DNA of 34,466 nucleotides from JBGSKY01 sp041740995 (GTDB lineage Bacteria; Planctomycetota; Planctomycetia; Pirellulales; Pirellulaceae): positions 1 to 34,466 of the forward strand of contig JBGSKY010000101.1 in NCBI GenBank assembly GCA_041740995.1, in the 5' to 3' direction. Position 1 is the first letter of the stretch. Each line of letters begins with the position of its first letter. The notes under the pieces are model-generated. The model was given only the letters and a program-made list of their open reading frames with translations. It had not been told where the DNA came from and did not search any database. Positions 17,372 to 26,381 of this stretch are shown in pieces. The position numbers and the translations under genes are program-made.

Positions 17372-19596
17372 AGACGTACCTTGGTCCATATGGTCAGGAT
17401 GAAATCGCGTGTTAAGACCCACGCAATTGGTTGGCGATCGACTGGCAATTGAGCCGATACCGTCGCGCCTGGCGTTAGGTGTGGCAAGGATTTTGGATCG
17501 ATGGAGATCCGTATCGGTACCACCGACTTGCCGCTCTCGTTGGAGTGCAGAACCATTGCTTGATCACTCAATTGAAAGTCGACCTTTATCGGTTGCAAAG
17601 GGTGACTATCAAGTCGACACGTTAGTAGCAAATTGCCTTGCTTAATGGCTTGCCTCAGCATCGACAGATTTTGCTCTTCAATTTGCAGCTCGATATCCCA
17701 GTTTGATTCTGGGTTGTAGATCAGCAGCAAGGGTTGGCCAAATTGCACCGGTCGATTGATCAGAACGGATTCGGCCTTCCAAGTACCAACGACGCCATCG
17801 ATGTTCGCACAAACCTCCAAAGCGTTAATCTGCGATCGTAGCATTTCGATCCGCAGCGCAACGGACTTCAACACGACATCGATCGTCTGAAGCTCTCCCT
17901 CATACGCAACGCGTTGTTGTGGGGTCAGATCTTTTGATCGTAGAAGCTGCAATTCGACATCTTGTTGGCGTTGCCGTTTTTCAATCTGTTGTGCCAGCAA
18001 AGTTTCGAATTCGTTTTCTAGTGACACACTTTGTAAGTTAAGCAATCTTTGTCCGACGTGAACATGTTGACCATATTGGACAAGCACTTCTTTCACGATT
18101 CCATCAGTCGGTGCGTAGATCGCCTCTCTAGTTTGCGGTAGAAGTTTCCCTCGCGCACTCAATTGCATCGGCACCGGAATACAACAGGCCACGACGAGCC
18201 CAATCAGAAGAACGGCCAGACGCATCGAACGGCTGCGAACGAGGTTTCGAACCCGTTGCAACCCGACTGGACGTAAGTGGAGGTTGCTCAACAGTTGCTG
18301 TACTGGCGGGCTTGGTAACCATTTCGCCGAAAGTGCAGCAACGGCGGTAATGTTTTGCAAACGCGTGAGTAGATCTTTCGGATAAGATTCCGAAGTTTCA
18401 GAATACCACAGTAGCACTAGGCCAACATATTGCCGCGTCTTGCTGCCCAAGTTATCACTGGCCAATGGTATCCAAGCGACCCGATCGGCACCGAATGTAT
18501 GGCGACTCTGTTGATAAAACGGATCGTTTTTTACTTGATCGAAAATTGATGGCTGGCAGTTAGGCGATTGTTTTATTGTCTGCTGAAGCGATTGACTCCA
18601 AGTTACCACCGCTTGACTCGACTCAACGATCCTCAAGCCATTCATTCGACTGCCAAGATAAAGTCGACTGGTGGAGGATCGCTTGACAACCAAAAAAGCT
18701 TCGTCCGCGTTCACCCATCTGCCGAATGCTTCTGCGTAAATTGATTCACTCTGAAGAGCAACACGTTTCGCTCGATCGAATTGATTTTCGTCAAGTGAAT
18801 TGCGACTGATTCGATCGAGATCTTGCGCAAGTTGATTTGCGAGTTCAAAACGTAGTCGTTCACGTTCAAGCTGGCCGAGGCGTTCGCGCTGTAAATAATC
18901 TTCGACCAGCTCGGCAATTTGGAGAACAAATCGTAGGTAGCCACGTTGCGTTGCTGGGCCACCGGCAGGTTTTTGAATTGCTTGCAACCAAAGTTTGGCG
19001 TCCGAATCGGGTGCTTTCACCGGAGCGAAAACCAAACAGAACTCGATTGGATTGGGCGGCCGCTGGCCACTGGAAATGATCGATCGGGGCGGCACAAGAA
19101 CGGGTACGCCATCGGTCATGACTCGATTGAGAATCAACGCATGGGATGTCGACGCCTGAATCGTCGCTGATGATTGTTCGTTCGCTGAATCGTGAAAACT
19201 TGCCGTTGCAATCCAACTCGCTCGATCCAGTTTGGCTTCGATGCTTTGCAACGTCGCCACATCGTTTGGGTCAGTAGAATCAAGCCCATGCAAGCTTACG
19301 TCGCGTTGGTCGAGCAATTCTAGCGGCAAGTCCTTGCTTGCAATCGGTGTCCAAAGGCCCGCATCGTCTTGCGTCCATATCGCGGCCGCTTGAGCACCCA
19401 TGGCCTCGACCAACCGATCGAGCGTTAGCTTTAAAAAAGCTTCTTGCTTGAGCGATTGTTTAGTTGCCGTCGCGATTTCCGCAACCAAAGCGGAGATCTG
19501 GACGCGAGTCTGCTGAAGGTGCTCCGGTTGCAAGTCGAGCACTCCAACGCTTTCGCGTTTGGCCGTCGCAGCAGGATCGGGAGCAGATTTTGTCAT
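17362..19596 (-). CDS. GAF-domain / HlyD fusion adaptor
   Basis: A 744-residue fusion. The first 450 residues are cytoplasmic and include a GAF-like region (about 45-240: QEAFLKLTLDRLVEAMGAQAAAIWT, LRFVLQIAELVEDYL) and a second GAF-like stretch (about 260-430: RVALQSESIYAEAFGRWVNADEAFLVV ... AWIPLASDNL). A single membrane helix (about 458-476, LAVLLIGLVVACCIPV) is followed by a HlyD-type adaptor with lipoyl halves (REAIYAPTDGIVKEVLVQYG and CANIDGVVGTWK) flanking a coiled coil, and a beta-barrel (LTPGATVSAQL). The layout places a ligand-sensing domain inside the cell and the adaptor in the periplasm. It sits between the TolC gene (288 bases upstream) and the HlyD gene, which overlaps its end. 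The start is ATG 19596. GAF ligand unknown. Confidence 0.8.
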   Translation of the reverse strand: MTKSAPDPAATAKRESVGVLDLQPEHLQQTRVQISALVAEIATATKQSLKQEAFLKLTLDRLVEAMGAQAAAIWTQDDAGLWTPIASKDLPLELLDQRDVSLHGLDSTDPNDVATLQSIEAKLDRASWIATASFHDSANEQSSATIQASTSHALILNRVMTDGVPVLVPPRSIISSGQRPPNPIEFCLVFAPVKAPDSDAKLWLQAIQKPAGGPATQRGYLRFVLQIAELVEDYLQRERLGQLERERLRFELANQLAQDLDRISRNSLDENQFDRAKRVALQSESIYAEAFGRWVNADEAFLVVKRSSTSRLYLGSRMNGLRIVESSQAVVTWSQSLQQTIKQSPNCQPSIFDQVKNDPFYQQSRHTFGADRVAWIPLASDNLGSKTRQYVGLVLLWYSETSESYPKDLLTRLQNITAVAALSAKWLPSPPVQQLLSNLHLRPVGLQRVRNLVRSRSMRLAVLLIGLVVACCIPVPMQLSARGKLLPQTREAIYAPTDGIVKEVLVQYGQHVHVGQRLLNLQSVSLENEFETLLAQQIEKRQRQQDVELQLLRSKDLTPQQRVAYEGELQTIDVVLKSVALRIEMLRSQINALEVCANIDGVVGTWKAESVLINRPVQFGQPLLLIYNPESNWDIELQIEEQNLSMLRQAIKQGNLLLTCRLDSHPLQPIKVDFQLSDQAMVLHSNESGKSVVPIRISIDPKSLPHLTPGATVSAQLPVDRQPIAWVLTRDFILTIWTKVRLWI

Positions 19597-19804
19597 GGAA
19601 ATTCAGTGGCAGCGACCAACGTTGCGCGTTTTGCTAGCGTTAAACTCCAAAACCAGACGACACGATAACTTTGCGAGAATTTGTTTCGATTGGTGGAGTT
19701 ACCAAATTGCCGCCTTGGTAGCTAGTGGAGCGTCAATAAAAGAGCAACCTCTCAGCTATTTCATCATCGTGTCGGCCAGGACTTGGCTTGGCTTTCGTTA
19801 GCAT

Positions 19805-19822
19805 GCCAGGACCGGTCCTGGC
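19805..19822. repeat. Palindrome GCCAGGACCGGTCCTGGC, dispersed repeat copy
   Basis: An exact 18-base palindrome in the 288-base gap between the TolC-like and GAF-HlyD genes. With flanks it shares the core CAGGACyGGTCCTGrCCTACG with the palindrome at 4377-4402, about 15 kb away. It could attenuate read-through between the two genes, but no T-rich tract follows. Confidence 0.65.
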
Positions 19823-19884
19823 CTACGAATCGGGAAAGTCACTTGGCGAAGGTCGCAAAGAAGACACGCGGTCACGAAAGCAGG

Positions 19885-21432
19885 CTATTGCTGGCTGAAG
19901 GTAAGTCCTCGTAAGCTATCGTCGCCGCTGTCGTCTTGCACCGCGTCTAGTGCGCCGGTCAAGAAGAATCCGTCGACACGAGCGCGAGCCTGTGCTAGTT
20001 CGGCTTGCGACTTGATCAGTTGCAAATTCGTATCGAAATAGGTTCGGCGAGCAACTAGAACTTGGATAAAGCTGGTTTCGCCGGCTTTGTAGGCGATTTC
20101 CGCTAGCTTCAGACCTTCGGTAGCGTTTGGAATAATGTCCGAAGCATAGATATTCACGGCTGCTAGGGACGTGTCGTAATCGCGCGAGGCGACCGCTAAA
20201 CGGGCCTTTATCGAATTTTCAATTCGTTCTACTTCGCGACAGGCACGCATCAGTTCCGCTCGCCCAGCCGCGATGTTACCTTGGTTTTGATTGAACACTG
20301 GAATTGGTGCACCAACCTGAAGATTTATCATGCCAGAGTTCGTGCCGTTGTCGTAACCGGAGCCCAGATTCAAATCGAGATTTGGAATCGGCTGGACCGC
20401 TTGACGATCGATGTTTGCCCTCGCTTGGTTAATCCTCGTTCTTGCCGACTGAAATTCAGGACTCGCATTCAGCGTTGCGGCCGCTAAGACTTGCCAATCT
20501 AGTTCGACGTCAGACGCAGGCAATTCACCCTCCAAAATTATCGGCACCATCTGAGGTCCGCCCGTCAGCGCTGCCAGCTCACGCCATGCTGCCTCGAAGC
20601 TGACTTCCGCTTGCTTAAGCAACAAATCGATTTCGTTTTTTTGGACTTTGGCTTGCAATACGTCAAGCTGCGAACCTTCCATCGCCTTTTTTCGCAAATC
20701 GGCTAACTCGACACCTTTGTCAGCGAGCGTCTGAAATTCGCGAATCAAAATCATGCGACGTTGCAACGCTAGGGCATCGTAAAATTTAATTCGAACGTCA
20801 GTTACGACACGATACTTTTGTGCTTCCAACTGCTGAAGTTGTGCCCGGAGTGCTTCGTTAAGAACGCGGCGATTTAAGGCAAGCTTATCCGCAGTAATGA
20901 TTGTTTGCGATATGAAGACCGTATGCTGATCAGTTCCCACGTCGGCGATTTGTGTTCCGTTATAGCCGACGACAGGATTTGCTCGGAGACCGACCTGCGT
21001 CCTATAGCCAGCTGCCTTTTGGGTCGTTGCGACCAATTCGGCGATAGTTGGATTGTTGCTTAAAGCCAACGCTTCTAAGTCAGCCAACGTCATCGCTGAT
21101 TGATAGCTCGCGGGTGCGCTTACAAGCTGGCTGCTTGCCTCTTTGGCGAATTCAATCGCAACTTGGACCGAAGGCTCGCTGTCGCTTTGAGCAAGCCGTT
21201 TGCCAGAAGCAATATTTTCATCTGCATTTTCTTCGTAAGCGACTAACTCGACTTGGCTCTTTGGAGTTGGAGCAGCGTTCGATGCTTCTGCGCCGTCGTC
21301 AGTGCCGAACTGTTCCTGCGTTGGTCGGTTCACACCTTGAGAAACGAAACTAGATCGCTCGCGGGCGCATCCGCTGAGCGTCGCAATTGTCAAAGTAAGC
21401 AAAAACGCAAATGACTTTTGAGAGTTTTTCAT
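19885..21432 (-). CDS. TolC-family outer-membrane efflux lipoprotein
   Basis: The 515-residue outer-membrane channel protein starts with a lipoprotein signal (FAFLLTLTIATLSGC, lipid Cys22), then a linker of about 75 residues. Two TolC-type repeats follow, with landmarks DLEALALSNNPTIAELVAT, AGYRTQVGLRANPVVGYNG, RTRINQARANIDRQAVQPIPNL and the second-half LAEIAYKAGETSFIQVLVARRTYFDT, the classical heptad helix of the tunnel. In tripartite exporters this protein docks to HlyD adaptors, which are encoded just downstream. The frame extends to a GTG at 21498, but the ATG at 21432 puts the lipobox at the normal distance. It is first of the cluster. Confidence 0.9.
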   Translation of the reverse strand: MKNSQKSFAFLLTLTIATLSGCARERSSFVSQGVNRPTQEQFGTDDGAEASNAAPTPKSQVELVAYEENADENIASGKRLAQSDSEPSVQVAIEFAKEASSQLVSAPASYQSAMTLADLEALALSNNPTIAELVATTQKAAGYRTQVGLRANPVVGYNGTQIADVGTDQHTVFISQTIITADKLALNRRVLNEALRAQLQQLEAQKYRVVTDVRIKFYDALALQRRMILIREFQTLADKGVELADLRKKAMEGSQLDVLQAKVQKNEIDLLLKQAEVSFEAAWRELAALTGGPQMVPIILEGELPASDVELDWQVLAAATLNASPEFQSARTRINQARANIDRQAVQPIPNLDLNLGSGYDNGTNSGMINLQVGAPIPVFNQNQGNIAAGRAELMRACREVERIENSIKARLAVASRDYDTSLAAVNIYASDIIPNATEGLKLAEIAYKAGETSFIQVLVARRTYFDTNLQLIKSQAELAQARARVDGFFLTGALDAVQDDSGDDSLRGLTFSQQ

Positions 21433-21708
21433 TTCAACCAAATTGCGATCTGGAGACAGGCTCCGCCATGCTCGAAAATCGTAGCGTCCTTGATGCACAT
21501 CCTAAGATCGATGCAGCATTGGCCACCGCTTCGCCGGTATACTCAACCGGTAACTCTTCTTTGGTCGGATGCTGAAGATGTAGATCGCGCCTAGTAGTCG
21601 CATGGTGACGAATAAAAGGGCACTTTCACAGATGACAATCCGCACAATCGTCAAGGTCGATTGGTGTTTTGGTAGTCGACGCGTTTCTGCGGCGTTCCAA
21701 AGCGAGGT

Positions 21709-23586
21709 CTATTCTTCGGTCGAAACTTCAATCAGCGTCTCGACTTCGCCGTCGCGGCTATCGAATCGGCCGGCATAGAATTCGTTGTAAAGATGCAGCC
21801 CCATCATCGTTCTGCGCAGCAATTTTCCCAACGAGCGGTAGAAGAGAATTTGATCCGAACCAATCTGTACCCGGAAGCCACGAGCAGTCCCATGAGATTC
21901 TATTTTTAGCTCCTCACCGACCGTGAGATGCCGCCAGGTATAACTTTGTTTTTCAATTCGATCGCCGCAACCAATCACAATAGGGCAAACCATGCGAGTG
22001 CCCTCCGACGTTTGTTCAAGCACGAGCGCACTTTGATCGGTTGGCGGTTGTTGCGTAGTCAATCGTCCGACTATGTTGCCCCGTTTCCATTCGGGAAGTG
22101 CAATCGGCAACACAACGGCGACGTTTTTCGATTTGTCCTTTTTTCCAGACTGAATTTTCAGTCGCAGTTCGGTATTGTCTTTCTGTTCTTCGACCTGAAT
22201 GTTCTCCGCAACTGCTAATGTCGATTTCAGTCGCCACTCGCCTGATTTCTCGGCTAGCAAAGTGTCGCTTAAGAAGACAATGCCTTCGTCGCGAATTAAC
22301 ATGATTTGGCGTTGGATTTTGCACACACCTTCCGCTTCACATTCAAGCTCCAGATAGTCAACGTCATCATCGCTGACCCAGCACAACTGAACCCATGGCG
22401 AATCGATAATCACTTCATTGTCATTGCAATAAAGTTCCAATTCCCAGCCTCCGGATAAGAGCTTGTGTTGCGAAGGACCATAGACTTCGATCCACATTGG
22501 GTCAGTCGAAAAATCGACGACGACCATTTGCGAGCCGCTCGTCCAATCGCGTCGCATGATTGCAACTTCGGCTGGCTCGAAGTTTTGGCCAAGCGGTGGC
22601 AACGCCGCTTCGATACTGCTGCTGTGTCGGGAAGCTTTCGCGCGATTTTTAGGTTTGATGTTCAGCAACTGATTTGAAATCAGTGCTTTGAATTTTTCGT
22701 CGCCGGGAAACTGCTCGGCAAATGAATGCCAGAGGTCGTTGTCGTGAGTAATGACGTCATGCTGGAGGACTGGTTGGCCGCCAATTTGAGAGAGTGAAAG
22801 TCCTGCCCGCGCATACTTTTGTAATTGCTTGATGTCTTTTTGCGAAAGCGGCTTACTATGTACCTGATCCAGCAGCCAGCAGCATCGCAAACAACTGGCC
22901 AGCATCGCGCGAACTTCCCCACCGCCAGCTTTCAGCCATAGTGCTTGAGCATTTTCGACGCGGCTGATTAAAAAACTCAACCGTTGTCGAGTTTCAGAAA
23001 CCAGTTTGGTTTGACCATCGACGCTATCGAGTTGCGTTGCCAACGCAAGCGGAATTTCGCAACCCCATACAATCGTCGGAATCAATGAATCGCCATTGAT
23101 GTCGCTCCACGTACGATCGACTTGGGTCAAGATGTTTTGCAATGTCTCTAGCCACAATGAACTTGAGATCGACATCGTTGATTGCCGTAAAGCGTAAATC
23201 CAGCCTGCTGCGATGATCGACACGAATGCATCGTTGCTTTCAATCGGAAGTTGCTGATTGATCCAGCCAGCGATCGCTTGCGACGCTTCACTTGCTCGCG
23301 AGGTTGAACGTTTCGGCGAAACGTCATGATGCAACAATTCAGAGACGGTTTGCAATTGCTCAAACGCATCATCAAGCTCAGTGGTTAAGCAATCGGTGCC
23401 CCATTGAAGCGCGCGCCAAAATGGCACTGACGGATTGACTTTACGCCGATCAACTTTCTTTGTTTTTCGGTTCAGATTTTTTGACAACGATTCGTTATCA
23501 AGCATCGAGAGCAGATGGCTTTGCTCTTTTAAATGCTGAAGCAGGCTGCTTGCAAGTTGCAATTTCTCGTCCTCCTTGTTTATCAT
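21709..23586 (-). CDS. Large uncharacterised protein, distantly heparinase II/III-like
   Basis: I do not recognise this 625-residue protein with confidence. The first 330 residues are helical (WRALQWGTDCLTTELDDAFEQL, GGGEVRAMLASCLRCCWLLDQ). The C-terminal 280 are beta-rich, starting EVAIMRRDWTSGSQMVVVDFS and continuing GGWELELYCNDNEVIIDSPWVQ and LTVGEELKIESHG. The alpha-barrel followed by beta-sandwich layout and the RxDW... block recall heparinase II/III-type lyases, but no catalytic His/Tyr can be assigned. There is no signal peptide. The ATG at 23586 is used; a strong AAGGAGG lies 8 codons further in, ahead of an in-frame TTG (23562), so a shorter start is possible. It is 276 bases upstream of the TolC gene on the same strand. 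Confidence 0.6.
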   Translation of the reverse strand: MINKEDEKLQLASSLLQHLKEQSHLLSMLDNESLSKNLNRKTKKVDRRKVNPSVPFWRALQWGTDCLTTELDDAFEQLQTVSELLHHDVSPKRSTSRASEASQAIAGWINQQLPIESNDAFVSIIAAGWIYALRQSTMSISSSLWLETLQNILTQVDRTWSDINGDSLIPTIVWGCEIPLALATQLDSVDGQTKLVSETRQRLSFLISRVENAQALWLKAGGGEVRAMLASCLRCCWLLDQVHSKPLSQKDIKQLQKYARAGLSLSQIGGQPVLQHDVITHDNDLWHSFAEQFPGDEKFKALISNQLLNIKPKNRAKASRHSSSIEAALPPLGQNFEPAEVAIMRRDWTSGSQMVVVDFSTDPMWIEVYGPSQHKLLSGGWELELYCNDNEVIIDSPWVQLCWVSDDDVDYLELECEAEGVCKIQRQIMLIRDEGIVFLSDTLLAEKSGEWRLKSTLAVAENIQVEEQKDNTELRLKIQSGKKDKSKNVAVVLPIALPEWKRGNIVGRLTTQQPPTDQSALVLEQTSEGTRMVCPIVIGCGDRIEKQSYTWRHLTVGEELKIESHGTARGFRVQIGSDQILFYRSLGKLLRRTMMGLHLYNEFYAGRFDSRDGEVETLIEVSTEE

Positions 23587-23838
23587 CGATCGATCGCCTG
23601 AGTAAAAAAATTGTCAACCGCTCGCGATAGTTGCTTGGTAGACATTACAATGTCGATTGGGGCATCTGCTGACCAATCTCTTGTCTGCTGGCTTGAAAGA
23701 TAATGGTTGACGCAAATTGACTCAACAACTCAGCCTTCCGCTCACCAAGCGAACGGGCACAATTGTTGTCCGAGATTCGCCAGATGCAAGCACTAAGATT
23801 CTCGAATTTTTTCTCAATAATTCTGACCTGAAAAAGTG

Positions 23839-24579
23839 ATGTTATTGCAAACTCAAGTTTTAAAGTTCGTGATCTTTGCAATGGCTGCTCTTTCTTATAA
23901 CGGCCTTGCGTTTTCACAAGTCCGACCAACTCGTGAAGAAGCTACCGAGCGCATTCGAGCAACCTTCGGCCCGCCGCCAGGGTTTAAAATGTACAGTGAA
24001 AAAGGGCTTATCTGGATTAATCCTGTCCGTCAAATGCTGGCCATGGATGGCTATGTCACTTTGCGACAAGGGCAGCTTGAAATGTTCGCTTGTGCGGTCG
24101 GAACAAAAGAACACGAAAGCATTGTAGCCGTCTTTGGCCAAGCGAGTTGGGTTCATGCTGGACTGCTTGCTATCGGAGCGAAATCAGGTACGCCTGTTCA
24201 ATTTGATCCGTTTCAACCTGCAACTGGTTCAACTATAAATGTTTATGTCCTGTGGTACGATGAGAAGGGCGAAAAGCGAACACGAGCAGCGCAAGATTGG
24301 ATCGTCGACTTAGAGACCAAACAGACAATGAGGCTCGACTGGGTATTTGCAGGCAGCGCATTTGTCAAAAGCGAATTCGACGGGCAAGAACAGTACCTGG
24401 CGGACTATGGCGATTTTATAACCGTGGCAAATTTTCCATCAGCAACTCTCGACCTTGCAGTCCGAAGCAATGCATCCAATTCGATGTTGCAATTTGGACC
24501 AAACACCGAAGAAATGCCGCCCTTATACACGCCGGTTCGATTGATCCTTGAAGTAAGCGACAGAGCGCCGCGTCAGTAG
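23839..24579 (+). CDS. Secreted YdjY-domain protein
   Basis: The 246-residue product has a signal peptide (FVIFAMAALSYNGLAFSQ). The mature part follows the YdjY plan: EKGLIWINPVRQMLAMDGYVTLRQGQLEMFACAVGTKEHESIVAV, then AGLLAIGAKSGTPVQFDP, NVYVLWYDEKGEKR, DWVFAGSAF and DYGDFITVANFPSA. YdjY-like proteins are common in planctomycetes, often several per genome, and have no established biochemical role. GTG (23836) and ATG (23839) are adjacent; the ATG is chosen. It is divergent from the 625-residue gene across about 250 bases that show no clear promoter. Confidence 0.8.
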   Translation: MLLQTQVLKFVIFAMAALSYNGLAFSQVRPTREEATERIRATFGPPPGFKMYSEKGLIWINPVRQMLAMDGYVTLRQGQLEMFACAVGTKEHESIVAVFGQASWVHAGLLAIGAKSGTPVQFDPFQPATGSTINVYVLWYDEKGEKRTRAAQDWIVDLETKQTMRLDWVFAGSAFVKSEFDGQEQYLADYGDFITVANFPSATLDLAVRSNASNSMLQFGPNTEEMPPLYTPVRLILEVSDRAPRQ

Positions 24580-24826
24580 ACCAATGATGGTTTCGTCGCG
24601 AGCAATCTGTTTCTAGGGGTTAGCTCGATCTCCCAGGTATTGACGATCGACTAGTCAAACTATAACGTCAGGCGTGAGAAGATCGCGAAAAAGCAACGCC
24701 GAATAGAAGGCGGCCAGTCTGCTGGAATTGGAACTCTAAGGTGTCCAAACTCAAACGACCGGCAGCGAGATCTCGGTCATTCATAGCAAAATGTGAGTTA
24801 TTAATTATTTCAAGTCAGGGGCGGTG

Positions 24827-25243
24827 ATGAGCGTTTTGATGCAGCTCGCTCGGATCATCATTACGGAAATCAGCGATTCGCAAATCATCTTTCTCCGTGA
24901 AGTTGATGGGCCGCGAGAATTTCCAATACTAATCGGCATTTTCGAAGCAACAAGTATTGATCGACGAGTCAAATCGTCCGAGAAACCTTCGCGACCGCTG
25001 ACACATGATTTGATCGTTGATATCGCCGCCCAACTGGGTGCAGTCATCGAATCGGTGACCATTGCAGACCTACGCGATCAAACCTATTTCGCAAGTCTAA
25101 AGCTCACGCGGGGTGACGAAACTTTTTTGATCGATGCACGACCGTCGGATGCCATTGCTGTCGCGGTTTCTTTTCAGCCGCCATTGCCAATTTATGTTTC
25201 TGAAGATGTCTTGACCGCCGCGGCGGGAGAGCCACCCTTCTAA
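24827..25243 (+). CDS. Bifunctional nuclease family protein (DUF151)
   Basis: The 138-residue product covers the whole DUF151 domain: LARIIITEISDSQIIFLREVDGPREFPILIGIFEATSI, RPLTHDLI, LGAVIESVTIADLRDQTYFASLKL and the closing DARPSDAIAVAV. Members are small cytoplasmic proteins; some have been reported to have DNase/RNase activity, while most are unstudied. AGGGG lies about 6 bases upstream of the ATG at 24827, which is better placed than the GTG at 24824. The WYL regulator follows after 61 bases, so the two may be co-transcribed. Confidence 0.87.
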   Translation: MSVLMQLARIIITEISDSQIIFLREVDGPREFPILIGIFEATSIDRRVKSSEKPSRPLTHDLIVDIAAQLGAVIESVTIADLRDQTYFASLKLTRGDETFLIDARPSDAIAVAVSFQPPLPIYVSEDVLTAAAGEPPF

Positions 25244-25304
25244 GGTTGGCTCTTGATGAGCGAACGATGGATTTGATCACGCTAAATGGAGTCGGCACGA
25301 ACGT

Positions 25305-26327
25305 ATGGCACGAAATGAGCAACTGATTCGACAACATAAAGTGTTGATGATTTTGGAACGGCGAAGGTTCGGTGCAACGCTGGAAGACATTCGCGACAGC
25401 GTCGTTGATGAATTAGGGCTTACGTCGCTGCATGTTCGCAGTATCCGCCGCGACTTAGAAGCACTGCAAGCGGCCGGGATGGACATCATCAGCGACGAAA
25501 CGCAAACCGGTCGTGTTTGGAAAATGCGTCGCGCCGATATCGGGCTTCATAAGTTAACAATTTCCGCCTCTGAGTTGATTGCCCTTTCAATGGGGCGCGA
25601 CTTGATGGTTCCGCTAATTGGAACGGTCTTTTGGCAAGGCATCGAGTCGTTCTGGAATAAGGTTCGAGAGCAACTGCCAAGCGGAGTTTGGGAACACTAC
25701 CAACGCTACCGCAAAACCTTAAGAGTTATTGGACTGCCCAACAAGAGCTATGAAAAACAGCAAGGTATGTTGCGAACGATTAATCGCGCTATCGCAGAGC
25801 ATCGCCGCCTAGAAATCGAATACGAATCATTGGGCAAACCACGCAAGACCAGAGTAGTCGAACCATATGGCTTGGCTATTTATCAGTCGAGCATTTACGT
25901 TGCGGCGATCGAGGCAAATCGGCCCGAAGACGAAGACAAAGATCCGCAAGAAAGGCTACGAAACTGGAAGCTTGATCGCTTTCACAAAGCGATTGCTTTA
26001 GACGATTGGTTCAAGCCTGATGAGGAAGTTGACTTGGAGCATGTCGGCCAGAGCGTCGGCATTTTTAGTGGTGACAAAGCGACCCCTTACGTAATCAAGC
26101 TAAGCGCTCAAGCTGCTCGCTGGATTCAAGAGGATCCATGGCACGCACAACAACATGTTGTATTGAATGATGACGGAACCGCAACGGTCACTGTGCCCGC
26201 TTATCATCCCATGGAAATCATTCCGCGAATCCTGCAGTTCGGCGTTCAGGCTGAATTAGTCGAGCCGCCCGAAGGCCGACAGATTGTCACCTCACTAGTT
26301 AGCCAGCTAGCCGAAACCTACAGCTAA
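25305..26327 (+). CDS. WYL-domain transcriptional regulator (YafY-like)
   Basis: The 340-residue product has an N-terminal winged HTH (about 8-66, DSVVDELGLTSLHVRSIRRDLEALQAAGMDI), a WYL region (about 140-250: AEHRRLEIEYESLGKPRKTRVVEPYGLAIYQSSIYVAA) and a C-terminal WCX-like segment (VTVPAYHPMEIIPRILQFG). In WYL proteins this domain binds ligands, including nucleic-acid-type molecules, and controls the HTH. The WYL tripeptide itself is IYVAA here, a substitution seen in divergent members. Gene order suggests that it regulates the preceding DUF151 gene or itself; that is inference. The start is ATG 25305. Confidence 0.87.
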   Translation: MARNEQLIRQHKVLMILERRRFGATLEDIRDSVVDELGLTSLHVRSIRRDLEALQAAGMDIISDETQTGRVWKMRRADIGLHKLTISASELIALSMGRDLMVPLIGTVFWQGIESFWNKVREQLPSGVWEHYQRYRKTLRVIGLPNKSYEKQQGMLRTINRAIAEHRRLEIEYESLGKPRKTRVVEPYGLAIYQSSIYVAAIEANRPEDEDKDPQERLRNWKLDRFHKAIALDDWFKPDEEVDLEHVGQSVGIFSGDKATPYVIKLSAQAARWIQEDPWHAQQHVVLNDDGTATVTVPAYHPMEIIPRILQFGVQAELVEPPEGRQIVTSLVSQLAETYS

Positions 26328-26337
26328 CTAGCTAGTC

Positions 26338-26357
26338 AGCGGTCCTGGCCGACCGCT
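26338..26357. terminator. Possible bidirectional hairpin terminator
   Basis: AGCGGTC (26338-26344) and GACCGCT (26351-26357) form a 7-base stem with loop CTGGCC, 10 bases after the WYL stop and 24 bases beyond the stop of the converging glycosyltransferase gene. It lacks a strong T tract on either side, so it may be a palindromic repeat (it contains GGTCCTGGCC, as in the 19805 palindrome) rather than a true terminator. Confidence 0.4.
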
Positions 26358-26381
26358 AAAGCTAAGCCTGAGAATGCATCG

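Noticed and set aside
19597..19884. Possible short precursor-peptide gene in the gap of the export cluster
   Set aside because: The only minus-strand ATG frame I could follow there is 23 codons, crosses the palindrome and has no leader-like or Cys/Gly-rich core.
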